The notes below the pieces were generated by a model. It was not told the origin of the DNA, made no database searches, and saw nothing but the letters and a program-made list of their open reading frames with translations. From NCBI RefSeq assembly GCF_014873955.1, contig NZ_JADBED010000001.1, positions 62,001-126,000 on the forward strand: a stretch of 64,000 bases of DNA, read 5' to 3'. Position 1 is the stretch's first letter. Each line of letters starts with the position of its first letter. Source of the stretch: Nesterenkonia lutea (lineage in GTDB: Bacteria > Actinomycetota > Actinomycetes > Actinomycetales > Micrococcaceae). This document shows positions 1 to 8,969 of the stretch, piece after piece. The position numbers and the translations under genes are program-made.

Positions 1-899
1 ACGGCGAAGAAGACGAAGCTGGATCCCGCCGCGGTCCAGGCGGAGCCGACGATCTCGTGAGTCTCCGCAGGTTCGGCCGGATCGTGGGAGAGCTCCGGCC
101 TGCAGTCACAGTCAAAGACTCCCAGGCGCTCCAGCGCGCGGTGTTCGGCGTCACCGGCGCTCATGCCGCGGGCCCGGTAGACCAGGACGAGCTCATTGTG
201 GTCGAAGTCGAGATCGGGGGCGGCCCGCAGCGTGGCCTGCGTGGGCCTGGTGGCGTCGAGCAGCTCGCGCTGGCTGCGCACCGAGACGAACTCCCCGGCG
301 GCCATGGACAGGGCGCCCGCGAGCAGCCCGGCCATGCCGGTCAGCAGAATGACCCCGGAGCCCACGCCGGTGCCACCCATGCCCACGATCAGCGCCAGAT
401 TGGAGACCAGTCCGTCATTGGCGCCGAACACCGCGGCGCGAAAGCCTCCGGAGAGCTTCTCCCGGCCGCGGGTCGCCAGGGCGCGCACGACCTCTTCATG
501 GATGGCCTCATCGGCCGCCATCCGGGGGGTCGCGTCATCATCCTGCTCGTAGGGGGAGCCTTCTTCTGCGCGCTGCGCCAGTGCCAGGATGAACACCGAA
601 CCAAAGATCCGTGCCATCCAGCCCAGCAGGACCCGGTGTGCGGAGGGGGCCGGCAGTCGCTCCGCATCGGCACCCAGGAGGTCTCGCCAATGCTGCTCGT
701 GGCGCTGCTCCGCCGCGGCGAGGCCGAGCAGGATCTGTCGCTCCTCGCCCTGCTTGCGCTCCGCGAGATCGGTGTAGAGCCTTCTCTCGGCCTGCTCGTC
801 TGCGAGGTACTTCCGCCAGCGCCGGACCTGTCGTGCCGTGGGCGCGGCGGCCGGCGGGCGCGGTCCGCCGGGGGAGTCTGCGGGGTCGGTGGAGCTCAT
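1..899 (-). CDS. VIT/CCC1-family metal transporter with ferritin-like N-domain, 3' end cut by window edge
   Basis: Membrane transporter of the VIT1/CCC1 family, expected to move Fe2+ or Mn2+ across the membrane. The frame starts at an ATG at 899 and stays open to position 1, so the C-terminus lies outside the window. Residues about 25-75 are a Glu/His-rich helical stretch (RKYLADEQAERR, then AAAEQRHEQHW), like the ferritin-like domain fused to bacterial VIT proteins. The family signature GGFRAAVFGANDGLVSN lies at about 151-167, followed by hydrophobic segments. It sits 60 bases downstream of the phosphatase gene on the same strand. Family assignment is firm; the metal is not determined by what is visible. 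Confidence 0.85.
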   Translation of the reverse strand, partial: MSSTDPADSPGGPRPPAAAPTARQVRRWRKYLADEQAERRLYTDLAERKQGEERQILLGLAAAEQRHEQHWRDLLGADAERLPAPSAHRVLLGWMARIFGSVFILALAQRAEEGSPYEQDDDATPRMAADEAIHEEVVRALATRGREKLSGGFRAAVFGANDGLVSNLALIVGMGGTGVGSGVILLTGMAGLLAGALSMAAGEFVSVRSQRELLDATRPTQATLRAAPDLDFDHNELVLVYRARGMSAGDAEHRALERLGVFDCDCRPELSHDPAEPAETHEIVGSAWTAAGSSFVFFA

Positions 900-959
900 C
901 GGGTTCAGTCTTCCCGAACCATGTGCTCCGAGTCAGGTCTGGACGTCCTGTGACGAAGT

Positions 960-1892
960 TCAGGAATGGCTAAACCGACGACGCCGGGCGCTGGCCTCGC
1001 CGATCAGCCGCCGAGCGGCGGGGGAATCCACACCGGGGGCGAGTCCCAGGTAGTCCGGCGCCAGATGATCGGGTTTCAGCCGCCCGGGTGTCATGTCCGG
1101 GTGCCCCAGAGCCAGGTAGGTGCCGCCCGCGCGGCGCAGGATGAGCATGCCCGCGGCGATGTCCCAGGGTCTGGTGTCCACCCCGATGACCACATCCGCC
1201 CATCCTGCGGCGGCATGGCAGAGCTCCAGGGCGCCGGAGACCACTCGGCGCACCGTGGAGTAGATGCTGACCATCTCGGCGAAGGTGTCGAGGGCCAGCC
1301 GTCCCTCCTGGGCCAGCACCTCGGCGGACGGGTAGCTGGTCATCAGGTTCAGCGTCTGTTCGCCGCGCTGGCTCGGCTCCCCGGCGCGCGGGCTCTCCAG
1401 GCGGATCTCTGCGTCCCCCGAGAAGAGGTAGGCCCCGTCGTCGTCGGCGGAGAAGGTCAGCCCGTTCACCGGGTCGTGGACCACGCCGGCGATCACCTCG
1501 CCCGCGAAGACCGCCGCGATGGAGAGTGAGAACATCGCGAAGCCGTGGACGAAATTGCTGGTGCCGTCGATGGGGTCCACGATCCATTCCAGCGCGCCCG
1601 TGCCGCGTGCCCCCTGCTCCTCGCCGGTGACCCGGGAGTCGGGAAACGCCTCGGTCAGCTCCCGAGCCAGCGCGGTCTCCGTGGCCCCGTCGTGGCGGGT
1701 GAGCAGGTCATGGCTGCTGCTCTTGGTGGTGACATCCATCCCCGCGGGGGGATTCCGCGCCCGAAACGCCTCCGCAAGGGGCAGTCCGGCCCGCTGCGCT
1801 GCGGCTGAGGCGATCAGCCTCAGGACGCGCGGGTCGGGGCGGGACTCGGACTGGTCGGGGAGCGGGCTGTTCTTCGCATGGTTGTTCGGCAC
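960..1892 (-). CDS. inositol monophosphatase family protein
   Basis: Mg2+-dependent phosphatase of the inositol monophosphatase/histidinol-phosphatase superfamily, 310 residues. Visible metal-site motifs are GEEQ at 90-93, DPIDGT at 106-111 and a late WDIAAG near residue 240, the three hallmarks of the fold. The substrate (inositol phosphate, histidinol phosphate, PAP or fructose bisphosphate) cannot be told from this. The GTG start at 1892 is favoured because a TAGGGT box ends 6 bases upstream of it, as for many genes here. The gene is divergent from the App1-type gene and probably transcribed towards the VIT gene. Confidence 0.85.
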   Translation of the reverse strand: MPNNHAKNSPLPDQSESRPDPRVLRLIASAAAQRAGLPLAEAFRARNPPAGMDVTTKSSSHDLLTRHDGATETALARELTEAFPDSRVTGEEQGARGTGALEWIVDPIDGTSNFVHGFAMFSLSIAAVFAGEVIAGVVHDPVNGLTFSADDDGAYLFSGDAEIRLESPRAGEPSQRGEQTLNLMTSYPSAEVLAQEGRLALDTFAEMVSIYSTVRRVVSGALELCHAAAGWADVVIGVDTRPWDIAAGMLILRRAGGTYLALGHPDMTPGRLKPDHLAPDYLGLAPGVDSPAARRLIGEASARRRRFSHS

Positions 1893-1898
1893 CTGTTC

Positions 1899-1904
1899 AC
1901 CCTA
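1899..1904 (-). promoter_or_regulatory. -10 box for inositol-phosphatase gene, leaderless type
   Basis: TAGGGT on the minus strand, 6 bases before the GTG start. No Shine-Dalgarno fits in the gap, so the transcript probably begins at or next to the start codon. Confidence 0.5.
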
Positions 1905-1944
1905 TCCATCGAGGACCGAGGCAGTGTCCCACCCCACAAGCCGG

Positions 1945-1950
1945 TATGAT
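1945..1950 (+). promoter_or_regulatory. -10 box for App1-type gene, leaderless type
   Basis: TATGAT, 7 bases before the ATG at 1958. It decides between the two in-frame ATGs (1946 and 1958) in favour of the second. Confidence 0.5.
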
Positions 1951-1957
1951 CGAGCCG

Positions 1958-3097
1958 ATGACGCACCCGGAGCCGACTGAGGTACTTCAGGACACCGCCG
2001 CCGTTCGTCGGCACTACAGCGACCGCACCCGGAACAGGGTGATGAAGGCCGAGGACGGCTGGCACCAGTTCCGCCTCGGGCTGGCTCGCCGCCGTGGCCT
2101 GAACGTCACCATGCTCTCCATGACCGGCTATGGCTGCCGTCGCTGGGTCAGGATCTTCTCCCGCGTCGTGATGGCCCCGGACTCCGACTTCGAGAACGGT
2201 CTTCGCGTCGCCCAGGTGATCGCCGACGGGGTGCGCGGCTGGCGCAACTTCGTCTCCGCCCCGGTGCCCTTCGCAGAGCTCACCGTGGAGGTCGGGGGCA
2301 GGGAGTTTCAGGTGGTCGCCGATCGCGGTGGGATCGTCGACGCGGTGATCGAGACCGACCTGGAGCCCGGATGGCAGCAGGTGACCCTGCGCGCAGCGGG
2401 GAGCGAGGCCACCGGCGCTGAAGTCCACATCATCGACGACTCGACCCGCACCGGCGTGGTCTGCGACATCGACGACACCGTCGTGGTGACCACCCTCCCA
2501 CGTCCGCTGCTCGCCGCCTGGAACTCCTTCGTCCTGGACGAGCACGCCCGCACCCCCACACCGGGCATGGCGGTGATGATGGAGCGGCTCATGGTGAACT
2601 TCCCCGGGTCCCCGGTCATCTACATCTCCACCGGAGCCTGGAACGTGGCGCAGACCCTGACCCGCTTCCTCACCCGGAACCTGTACCCGCAGGGACCGCT
2701 GCTGCTCACCGACTGGGGACCCACGGCCGATCGCTGGTTCCGCTCGGGCAAGGAGCACAAGGTCCAGCAGCTGGAGCGGCTCGCACAGGACTTCCCGGAG
2801 ATGTCCTGGGTGCTGATCGGTGATGACGGCCAGCATGATCCTGGCATCTACGCCGATTTCGTGCGCCGGCATCCCGAACACGTCACCGCAGTGATCATCC
2901 GCGAGCTCACCTATTCGGAGGCGATGCTCGCCGGCGGCCGCGCAGAGGACCCCGTGGGCAACGACCTGCTGAACTACGGGGACCCCGCTGAGCCCGCCGA
3001 CGCCGTGCAGGTCGCCGGGGAGCGGCGGATCCCCTGGATCTACGGCCCCGATGGCAAGGACATCGCTGCCAAGCTCGCCAAGCACGGTCTGCTCTAG
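1958..3097 (+). CDS. App1-type phosphatase (DUF2183)
   Basis: Protein of 379 residues with a DUF2183/App1 catalytic domain; yeast App1 is a phosphatidate phosphatase. The haloacid-dehalogenase-like DIDDT motif lies about 170-174 residues into the protein inside VVCDIDDTVVV. It is followed by GSPVIYISTGAWN and VLIGDDGQHDPGIYADF, which fit the later HAD motifs. The N-terminal ~150 residues form the family's beta-rich accessory region. An upstream in-frame ATG at 1946 exists, but 1958 fits the TATGAT box. It runs divergently from the phosphatase gene before it and ends about 100 bases from the convergent glycosyltransferase gene. Confidence 0.85.
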   Translation: MTHPEPTEVLQDTAAVRRHYSDRTRNRVMKAEDGWHQFRLGLARRRGLNVTMLSMTGYGCRRWVRIFSRVVMAPDSDFENGLRVAQVIADGVRGWRNFVSAPVPFAELTVEVGGREFQVVADRGGIVDAVIETDLEPGWQQVTLRAAGSEATGAEVHIIDDSTRTGVVCDIDDTVVVTTLPRPLLAAWNSFVLDEHARTPTPGMAVMMERLMVNFPGSPVIYISTGAWNVAQTLTRFLTRNLYPQGPLLLTDWGPTADRWFRSGKEHKVQQLERLAQDFPEMSWVLIGDDGQHDPGIYADFVRRHPEHVTAVIIRELTYSEAMLAGGRAEDPVGNDLLNYGDPAEPADAVQVAGERRIPWIYGPDGKDIAAKLAKHGLL

Positions 3098-3197
3098 CCT
3101 GCTCCAGCCTCGACGGGCAGGCGCAGTCCTGCGTGCGCGCCCGATGCCTCGCCGCGGCGTCCCGTCCGGCTGACGAGTCTGCGGCGACCGGGCACGT

Positions 3198-4415
3198 TCA
3201 GCCGACCGAAGCGGCCTCTGCGGCCGAAGTGCCGGAACGCCGGGGCCTGGTCCGCAGCGACCGCACTCGACGGTTGACCTCCACCGCTCTGGCGTAGTGG
3301 CCGATGAGCTCGTTCGAGACCGCCTCCCAGGTGCGTCCCTGCACGCTGGCGCTTGCATCGCGCCCGAAGGCGCTGCGTGCCGAGTCGTCGGAGAGCAGAT
3401 GTTCGACCGCCGAGCGCATGCCCTGGAGGTCCCCAGGACGGTACAGCCAGCCGGAGCGTCCGACGTCGACCAGGTCCAGCGGACCTCCGCGCCCCACTGC
3501 AACCACCGGGACTGCGGCCGCCATGGCCTCCTGGATGGTCTGGCAGAACGTCTCCGCCTCCCCAGGGTGGACGAAGATGTCCAGACTGGCCACGTGGCGT
3601 CCCAGCTCATTACCGGACTGGAAGCCCGCGAAGTGCGCCCGCTTCAGACGCCTGCGCAGGGTCTCCTCCAGCGGCCCTGAGCCGATGATCACCAGCCGGG
3701 TGCCCGGCAGCGCGTCGAGCACCTCCAGGTCCTCGATCTGCTTCTCAGCGGCGAGGCGGCCGACGAAGCCGATCAGCTTCTCCCCGCTGCCGCTGATCTG
3801 GGAACGCAGCTCCGCGCTGCGCCGCGCGGGGGAGAACCGCGCCGTGTCCACGCCGCGCCGCCAGGTCTTCAGCCGCTTGATGCCGCGCCGACCCAGCTGT
3901 TCCCGGCAGAAGGAGGAGGGCACCAGCGTCAGCGTGGAGCTCGTGTGCATGCGATCCACGTGCTGCCAGAGCAGCTCGGTCGCCCAGGGCAGCCGGTAGC
4001 GGGCCGCGTAGGTGGGGACCTCGGTCTGGTAGATCGAGACCGTCGGGATGCCCAGCGCATCAGCCGCCTGAATGGCGCGCCAGCCGAGCACGAAGGGGGA
4101 TGCCACGTGCACCACGTCCGGGCCGATCCCGGCGAGCAGGTGGCGGATCCGGGTCACGAAGCCGGCGGCGACCCTGACCTTGGGGTAGTCGGGCAGCGGC
4201 AGGGAGGGCACCCGGATGACCGGGAATCCCTCGCACAGCTCACGCCGGGAGCTGTGCACCTCGGCGAGCGGGTTGGTCTCGAACATCGTGTCCGAAGGGG
4301 CGATGACGGTGACGTCATCACCGCGGCGGCGCAGATGGGCGAGCACATGAAGCACGGAGTTGGTCACACCGTTCATGTGGGGGAGGAAGGATTCGGTCAC
4401 CACGACGACTCTCAC
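3198..4415 (-). CDS. GT4 glycosyltransferase, probable GDP-mannose-dependent mannosyltransferase
   Basis: Glycosyltransferase family 4 (GT-B) protein of about 405 residues. The N-terminus VRVVVVTESFLPHMNGVTNS and the C-terminal donor-site stretch HPGEAETFCQTIQEAMA resemble actinobacterial MgtA/PimB-type mannosyltransferases that act on glycolipids at the membrane. The exact acceptor is not inferable. The open frame extends to a TTG at 4445, but the GTG at 4415 begins directly at the conserved beta strand and has CATGCT 6 bases upstream, matching the leaderless pattern. The C-terminus is Arg/Ser-rich and low-complexity. Confidence 0.8.
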   Translation of the reverse strand: MRVVVVTESFLPHMNGVTNSVLHVLAHLRRRGDDVTVIAPSDTMFETNPLAEVHSSRRELCEGFPVIRVPSLPLPDYPKVRVAAGFVTRIRHLLAGIGPDVVHVASPFVLGWRAIQAADALGIPTVSIYQTEVPTYAARYRLPWATELLWQHVDRMHTSSTLTLVPSSFCREQLGRRGIKRLKTWRRGVDTARFSPARRSAELRSQISGSGEKLIGFVGRLAAEKQIEDLEVLDALPGTRLVIIGSGPLEETLRRRLKRAHFAGFQSGNELGRHVASLDIFVHPGEAETFCQTIQEAMAAAVPVVAVGRGGPLDLVDVGRSGWLYRPGDLQGMRSAVEHLLSDDSARSAFGRDASASVQGRTWEAVSNELIGHYARAVEVNRRVRSLRTRPRRSGTSAAEAASVG

Positions 4416-4504
4416 ACCCTCAGCATGCCCAGCTCGAGCGAGCAACCGTCGTCGCCACCGTGGCCGGCCTGTGAACAGTGCGGAAACCTTCCCCGCGCAC
4501 CGGA

Positions 4505-4510
4505 TAGGGT
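4505..4510 (+). promoter_or_regulatory. -10 box for TauE/SafE gene, leaderless type
   Basis: TAGGGT, 6 bases before the GTG start at 4517. Confidence 0.5.
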
Positions 4511-4516
4511 GAGCTG

Positions 4517-5269
4517 GTGGAAATACTGATCCCTGCCGCCGTCGTCGGCCTGGTCCTGCTCGCCGCCGTCATCCAGCGTCTGGTGGGGCTCGGCTTCGGC
4601 ATGGTCATGGCTCCGTTCCTGGTGGTGCTCATCGGAGCCCATGAGGGAGTCATGCTGGTGAACTTCCTGAGCATCTTCGCGCCGATGCTGGTGCTGCCGC
4701 GCATCTGGAGCGAGATCGAGTGGCGCAAGGTGGTGTGGGTGGGGCTGCCGGCTCTGGCGGTCATGCCGCTGGCCGCCTGGGTGTCGGTGAACTCCCCCTC
4801 GGGTCCGCTCTACGTGGTCGTCGCCGCCCTGGTCATCACGGGACTGATCACCTCCATGCTGCTGAGCCGGATCACGTTTGAGGCCGACGGAGCCACCACG
4901 CGGGTGTTCGCCGGGGTGGGAGCCGGGGCCGGGACCGTGATCGCCGGTGTCGGGGGGCCCGCCATGACGATCTATGCCGTGGTCGCCCGCTGGCCGGTGA
5001 TGGCCATGGTCGCGACGCTGCAGCCGATCTGGATCCTGCTGTCGATGGGCTCCTTCGGGATCAAATGGGCCTTCGACGACGGTGCGCTCCCGGGACTGCC
5101 CGGATGGGCCTGGGCCGGCTCCGTGGCGGCGATCATCGGCGGGATCTTCATCGGAGAATGGCTCCAGCGCCGCATCGACGAGGCGCTGGTCCGTCGGCTC
5201 GTGCTGATCCTCGCGTTCCTCGGGTCCATCATGGCCCTGATCACGGGTCTGCGACTCATGCTCGGCTGA
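4517..5269 (+). CDS. TauE/SafE family membrane transporter
   Basis: Integral membrane protein of 250 residues with about eight hydrophobic segments and the TauE/SafE (DUF81) repeat pattern: an N-terminal GLGFGMVMAPFLV stretch and a second GAGAGTVIAGVGGPAMTIY stretch. Members export sulfite, sulfoacetate or other anions, or are uncharacterised; the substrate here is unknown. The GTG start is supported by the promoter box immediately upstream. It stands alone between the divergent glycosyltransferase gene and the DUF6350 gene, 49 bases before the latter on the same strand. Confidence 0.85.
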   Translation: MEILIPAAVVGLVLLAAVIQRLVGLGFGMVMAPFLVVLIGAHEGVMLVNFLSIFAPMLVLPRIWSEIEWRKVVWVGLPALAVMPLAAWVSVNSPSGPLYVVVAALVITGLITSMLLSRITFEADGATTRVFAGVGAGAGTVIAGVGGPAMTIYAVVARWPVMAMVATLQPIWILLSMGSFGIKWAFDDGALPGLPGWAWAGSVAAIIGGIFIGEWLQRRIDEALVRRLVLILAFLGSIMALITGLRLMLG

Positions 5270-5318
5270 GGCCTGTTGCTCCGGGCGAAGACCCGAACCT
5301 GCTGAGATCATAGGACCG

Positions 5319-6689
5319 ATGGCCTCCACCGACACCGACCCCCGCAGCCCGGCGAGCTCCGCCGCGGCGACGTCCGAATCTGCACCCCGCCGGCGCCGGT
5401 TCGCCCTGCCCACACCTCCGCTGTGGCTGGTGGGCCTGGCCGAGGCAGTGCAGATCCTGATCGTCACGACCCTGATGGTGGGCCTGCCCGTTCTGGCGAT
5501 GAGCCTCGCCGGGGGCTTCACGCAGACCGGCATCGCCTTCGTGCTGAGCCTCGCTGCGCAGTCCTGGCTGGTGATCCATGGGATCCCCGTGGAGCTGGTG
5601 GTGACCCTTGATCCGGGCGCGCTGGGTGGGGCGCTGGACGTGCCCGGCGGCGGCTGGTTCCATCTGGTGCCCCTGGGCCTGACCCTGATCCCGCTGTGGC
5701 TCGGGTGGCGCGCCGGCGGCAGGATCGCCCGCGGGTCCTATTCGGACCAGCTGTGGCAGGGCCTGCTGCCCCTGGTGCTCGGCTACGGGGCCGGCGGGGC
5801 GGGCATCGCCTGGGTGGCCCAGGCCGAGAGCCTTCACGTGATGCCCCTGGTGGCGGGCCTGTGCGCCGGGCTGCTGATGGGACTGGCGGCGCTCGCGGGA
5901 TGCTACGCCGAGGCGCGCAGCGCCGCGCGCATGATCGGAATGGACCTGGAGGCCCGCATCGAGGAGCTCTCGCAGCAGCTGCGCTGGGCCGGCTCCTATG
6001 CCTGGGCCGTGGCGCGCGCCGGACTGGTCGGATTCATCGCGGCACTGGGGCTCGCGGCGCTGTTGCTGACCGCTCAGCTGGGTGCCCGGTGGATGGAGAT
6101 CGCCAATGTCTACGAGCAGCTGAATCCGGGTCTCTTCGGCGTCCTGGGGCTGACGCTGCTGCATGTGGGGCTTGCCCCGAACCTTGTGCTCTGGGCGCTG
6201 GCCTACTCCACCGGCTCCGGGTTCGCCCTGGGCTCCGGGACCCTGGTCTCCCCCTGGGGCGTGGAGCTGGGCGCCGTGCCCGCAGTGCCGGTGCTGGCGG
6301 CACTTCCCAGCGCGGAGCACCCATACGGGCTGGCGGTGCTCGCCGTTCCGGTGCTCGCCGGCGTCGTGGCCGGCTGGTGGCTCATGCGTGAGGGGGAGAA
6401 TCACCTCGACGACTGGTTCGCTCTGCGGATCTCCTGGCGGCCACTCTCGGCCGCTCTCTCCACGCTGGTCCTGGGGGTGCTCACCGGACTGGTCGCCGCG
6501 GCCCTCGCGGTGGGACCGCTCTGGCTCTCCCACATCTCGCTGGGCGTGGGCAGGATGACCGACATCGGTCCGCACGCGCTGCTCAGCGCGGCGATGCTGG
6601 GCGCGTGGGTCTCACTCGGCGCCGTGCTCGGCTATGGGATCTCCCTGGGGGCACAGCGCGCGAGGCGCCGTCCCTCCCGCGCCCACTGA
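5319..6689 (+). CDS. DUF6350 (PerM-like) polytopic membrane protein
   Basis: Membrane protein of 456 residues with about ten hydrophobic segments after a short Ser/Pro/Arg-rich cytoplasmic N-terminus. Size, composition and position close to purN match the DUF6350 family of actinobacteria, whose mycobacterial member PerM is linked to cell division. I see no catalytic motif. A hydrophilic loop near residues 205-225 contains EARIEELSQQLRW. Family assignment rests on length, topology and neighbourhood and is moderate. Confidence 0.65.
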   Translation: MASTDTDPRSPASSAAATSESAPRRRRFALPTPPLWLVGLAEAVQILIVTTLMVGLPVLAMSLAGGFTQTGIAFVLSLAAQSWLVIHGIPVELVVTLDPGALGGALDVPGGGWFHLVPLGLTLIPLWLGWRAGGRIARGSYSDQLWQGLLPLVLGYGAGGAGIAWVAQAESLHVMPLVAGLCAGLLMGLAALAGCYAEARSAARMIGMDLEARIEELSQQLRWAGSYAWAVARAGLVGFIAALGLAALLLTAQLGARWMEIANVYEQLNPGLFGVLGLTLLHVGLAPNLVLWALAYSTGSGFALGSGTLVSPWGVELGAVPAVPVLAALPSAEHPYGLAVLAVPVLAGVVAGWWLMREGENHLDDWFALRISWRPLSAALSTLVLGVLTGLVAAALAVGPLWLSHISLGVGRMTDIGPHALLSAAMLGAWVSLGAVLGYGISLGAQRARRRPSRAH

Positions 6690-6762
6690 CGCCCGGCAGG
6701 CTCGCCAGGTCCCGCACTCTCGGCAGACTGAGGCTCGGCAGGCTCCGCAACTCTTGGCAGGC

Positions 6763-7188
6763 TCAGCGCCCGAGCCCGGGCACGGAGTTGAGCATTCCGT
6801 CCTCGTACTCGACCAGACAGCGGTCCATCGATCGCTCGGTCAGGGCGCCGTCGCGGCACTGCTCGAACTCCACCGTCGCCTGCCAGAAGATCGCCTGGGT
6901 GGTGGCGGTGAAGGTGAAGAGCCCGCAGGAGAGCAGGACCAGGATCGCACTGATGTGCATCATGATCGGGAGGCGCCGGCGCAGGCACTGCACGAGCAGG
7001 ACGATCCCGCCGACGATCCCGGCCAGCCCGGCCGCCACCGCGAGCAGGCGCCAGGGGAGCGGCAGCTGGAGTCCCAGGTAGCTCAGCAGCAGAGCGAGCA
7101 CCAGCCATCCGGTGAAGCGACCGTAGAAGCGGAACGTCTTCTCATCGAGATCGGCGGAGCGCGGCCTGGCGGGCGGAGTCATGCTCAT
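6763..7188 (-). CDS. small conserved membrane protein of unknown function
   Basis: 141 residues with three clear hydrophobic segments (about 28-45, 50-66 and 77-100) and a C-terminal domain with two Cys (EFEQCRDGA and DRCLVEYED) that could form an extracytoplasmic disulfide. I do not recognise a named family. The ATG at 7188 lies 8 bases after TAGGGT on the minus strand. The gene is divergent from purN, and their two -10 boxes are about 50 bases apart. Confidence 0.65.
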   Translation of the reverse strand: MSMTPPARPRSADLDEKTFRFYGRFTGWLVLALLLSYLGLQLPLPWRLLAVAAGLAGIVGGIVLLVQCLRRRLPIMMHISAILVLLSCGLFTFTATTQAIFWQATVEFEQCRDGALTERSMDRCLVEYEDGMLNSVPGLGR

Positions 7189-7196
7189 GGTCCACC

Positions 7197-7202
7197 ACCC
7201 TA
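7197..7202 (-). promoter_or_regulatory. -10 box for the small membrane protein gene
   Basis: TAGGGT on the minus strand, 8 bases before the ATG at 7188. Confidence 0.4.
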
Positions 7203-7251
7203 TCCGGGCTCATGAGCGGCGACGGACCGCGGAGTCGGCGCGGACCCGAAG

Positions 7252-7257
7252 TAGGGT
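7252..7257 (+). promoter_or_regulatory. -10 box for purN, leaderless type
   Basis: TAGGGT, 7 bases before the ATG at 7265. It supports 7265 over the upstream in-frame start at 7181. Confidence 0.55.
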
Positions 7258-7264
7258 GTCAGGC

Positions 7265-7843
7265 ATGCGCATAGTGGTCCTGGTCTCCGGTTCGGGGACG
7301 AATCTCCAAGCCGTCATCGACGCCGTGCAGGCGGGCACCCTTGATCTCGAGATCGCCGCCGTGGGCTCAGACATTCCTGGCTGCGGAGGAGTCCGGCGCG
7401 CACAGGACGCGGGCATCCCCACGTTCGAGGTGCCGCTGGTCAAGGGCGGCGACCGAGCCGAGTGGAACCGTGCGCTCTGCGCGGCAGTGCAGGTGCACGC
7501 CCCGGACCTCGTGGTCTCCAGCGGATTCATGCGGATTCTGGGGGCCGAGTTCCTCGAAGGTGTTGCGGCGCCGATCATCAACACCCACCCCGCACTGCTG
7601 CCCAGCTTTCCCGGTGCCCATGCCGTCCGCGATGCCCTGGCCCACGGGGTCAGGATCACCGGGTGCACGGTGCACCGGGTCGATGCCGGGGTGGACACCG
7701 GCCCCATCATCGCGCAGGAGGCCGTTCCGGTTCTCGAGGCAGATGATCAGGACTCGCTTCACGTGCGCATCAAAGTCGCTGAGCGCAGACTGCTGGTGCA
7801 GACGCTGCGCAGCATCGCGGCCGGAGGCCTCAGCCTCGGCTAG
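7265..7843 (+). CDS. purN: phosphoribosylglycinamide formyltransferase
   Basis: GAR transformylase of purine biosynthesis: transfers a formyl group from 10-formyl-THF to GAR. 192 residues, normal length. Key motifs are VLVSGSGTNLQA at the N-terminus (phosphate binding), INTHPALLPSFPGAHA with the catalytic Asn-His pair, and GVDTGPIIAQ containing the catalytic Asp. The open frame extends upstream to 7181, but homology and the TAGGGT box place the start at 7265. purH, which often follows purN in related bacteria, is absent; instead the 3' end overlaps a convergent gene by 14 bases. Confidence 0.95.
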   Translation: MRIVVLVSGSGTNLQAVIDAVQAGTLDLEIAAVGSDIPGCGGVRRAQDAGIPTFEVPLVKGGDRAEWNRALCAAVQVHAPDLVVSSGFMRILGAEFLEGVAAPIINTHPALLPSFPGAHAVRDALAHGVRITGCTVHRVDAGVDTGPIIAQEAVPVLEADDQDSLHVRIKVAERRLLVQTLRSIAAGGLSLG

Positions 7844-8969
7844 CTCCCCCGTAGGGGTTCTCGTCCGAGTCCGGTGACCGCTCCCCGGAGCCCTGGCCGT
7901 GTGCTCCTGAACCATAGGGCCCGGAGCCATGAGGGCCGGGGTTGTAGGGTCCGGGGTTATAGCCCCCGGGACTCTGAGCTCCCGGGCTGTACGGGTCCGA
8001 CCCGTAGGGGCCGGGGTTGTGAGGCGCCGGCTGCCACTGCTGCTGGCCCCCTCCGGGGTAGACGCCCGGGCCCCGCGGATCTCCATAGGGACCCGCTCCA
8101 CGTGCCTGGTCCTTCCAAGCCTTGCGACTGCGCACATAGGCATTGCTGGCAGGCAGCCACAGCGCGAGGATCGCTGCCAGGCTGAGTCCGGTGACGATCA
8201 GGTACACGGGGCCGAAGATGATCATGAAGACGCTGCCGGCGAGGAAGATCGTGGCGAGGATGCGGCCCACGTTGCCGGTCATGGTCCCCACAAAGGCAAA
8301 GAGCGTGTACAGCGCAGCCAGCAGGATGCCGCCGAAGAGCGCCAGCACGCCGACGGCGTAGAGCATGTCCTCCACTGTGAGCTCCTCGCCGCCGGTTCCC
8401 GCGGCCCCCTGCTGCGCCTGGGTGTCCTCGATGACCTCGGACCACATGGGATCCACATCCTGGGGGTTGGCTGAGGCGAAGTCGAGGAAGCTGAAGATGC
8501 TCAGAGCCAGTGCGGCCGCACCTGCCAGCAGCATCAGCACCATGGCGAGGATGAGCGTGACCGGCCGACGGGGCTTCTGCTGGGCGGCGAACCGGTCACC
8601 GGATGGACTGCCGTAGCCCCCCGGATGACTGCCGCCCCGGCTCTGGAGCTCACCTGGGTGCTGACCTGGCTGCTGGCCTGGGTACGGACCCTGCGGAGCA
8701 CCGTAGCCGGACTGACCCTCGTAGCCGGACGGCGTGCCGGGACCGCGCGGGCTGCCGTAGCCAGGCTGTGTCCCGTAGCCCTGCGACTGACCGTATCGGG
8801 AGGAGTCGCCCGAGCCCGAGGGGGCGCCGTAGCCGGCGGCGGCCCCCTGGGACGAGGACTCATCGGCGGCGGGGGGCGGAGACTGATGTCCGGGCTCTCC
8901 CGGCGGCGGGTTCCGCTGTCCCCAGCGCGGCTGCTCGGGCGGCCGGTTCTCCTCAGGTGTGCTGCTCAT
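7830..8969 (-). CDS. Gly/Pro/Tyr-rich membrane protein
   Basis: 379 residues. The first ~170 are low-complexity, rich in Gly, Pro, Tyr, Ser and Gln with repeated GYG/PGYGS-type units. Four hydrophobic segments follow between about 190 and 320, and a C-terminal tail again has repeated GPYGSGP/NPGPYNPGP units. Such tails are common in actinobacterial DUF4190-like membrane proteins; the function is unknown. The start is set by a strong ribosome site (GGAGGAGGAA, 6 bases before the ATG at 8969). It overlaps purN tail to tail. Confidence 0.75.
   Translation of the reverse strand: MSSTPEENRPPEQPRWGQRNPPPGEPGHQSPPPAADESSSQGAAAGYGAPSGSGDSSRYGQSQGYGTQPGYGSPRGPGTPSGYEGQSGYGAPQGPYPGQQPGQHPGELQSRGGSHPGGYGSPSGDRFAAQQKPRRPVTLILAMVLMLLAGAAALALSIFSFLDFASANPQDVDPMWSEVIEDTQAQQGAAGTGGEELTVEDMLYAVGVLALFGGILLAALYTLFAFVGTMTGNVGRILATIFLAGSVFMIIFGPVYLIVTGLSLAAILALWLPASNAYVRSRKAWKDQARGAGPYGDPRGPGVYPGGGQQQWQPAPHNPGPYGSDPYSPGAQSPGGYNPGPYNPGPHGSGPYGSGAHGQGSGERSPDSDENPYGGASRG

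Noticed and set aside
57-953. 298-residue open frame on the plus strand
   Set aside because: It is antisense to the VIT-type gene, whose motifs are unmistakable on the minus strand; low-complexity translation.
1820-3610. 596-residue minus-strand frame across the App1-type gene
   Set aside because: His/Gly/Asp-rich shadow of the plus-strand App1 gene, without a recognisable domain.
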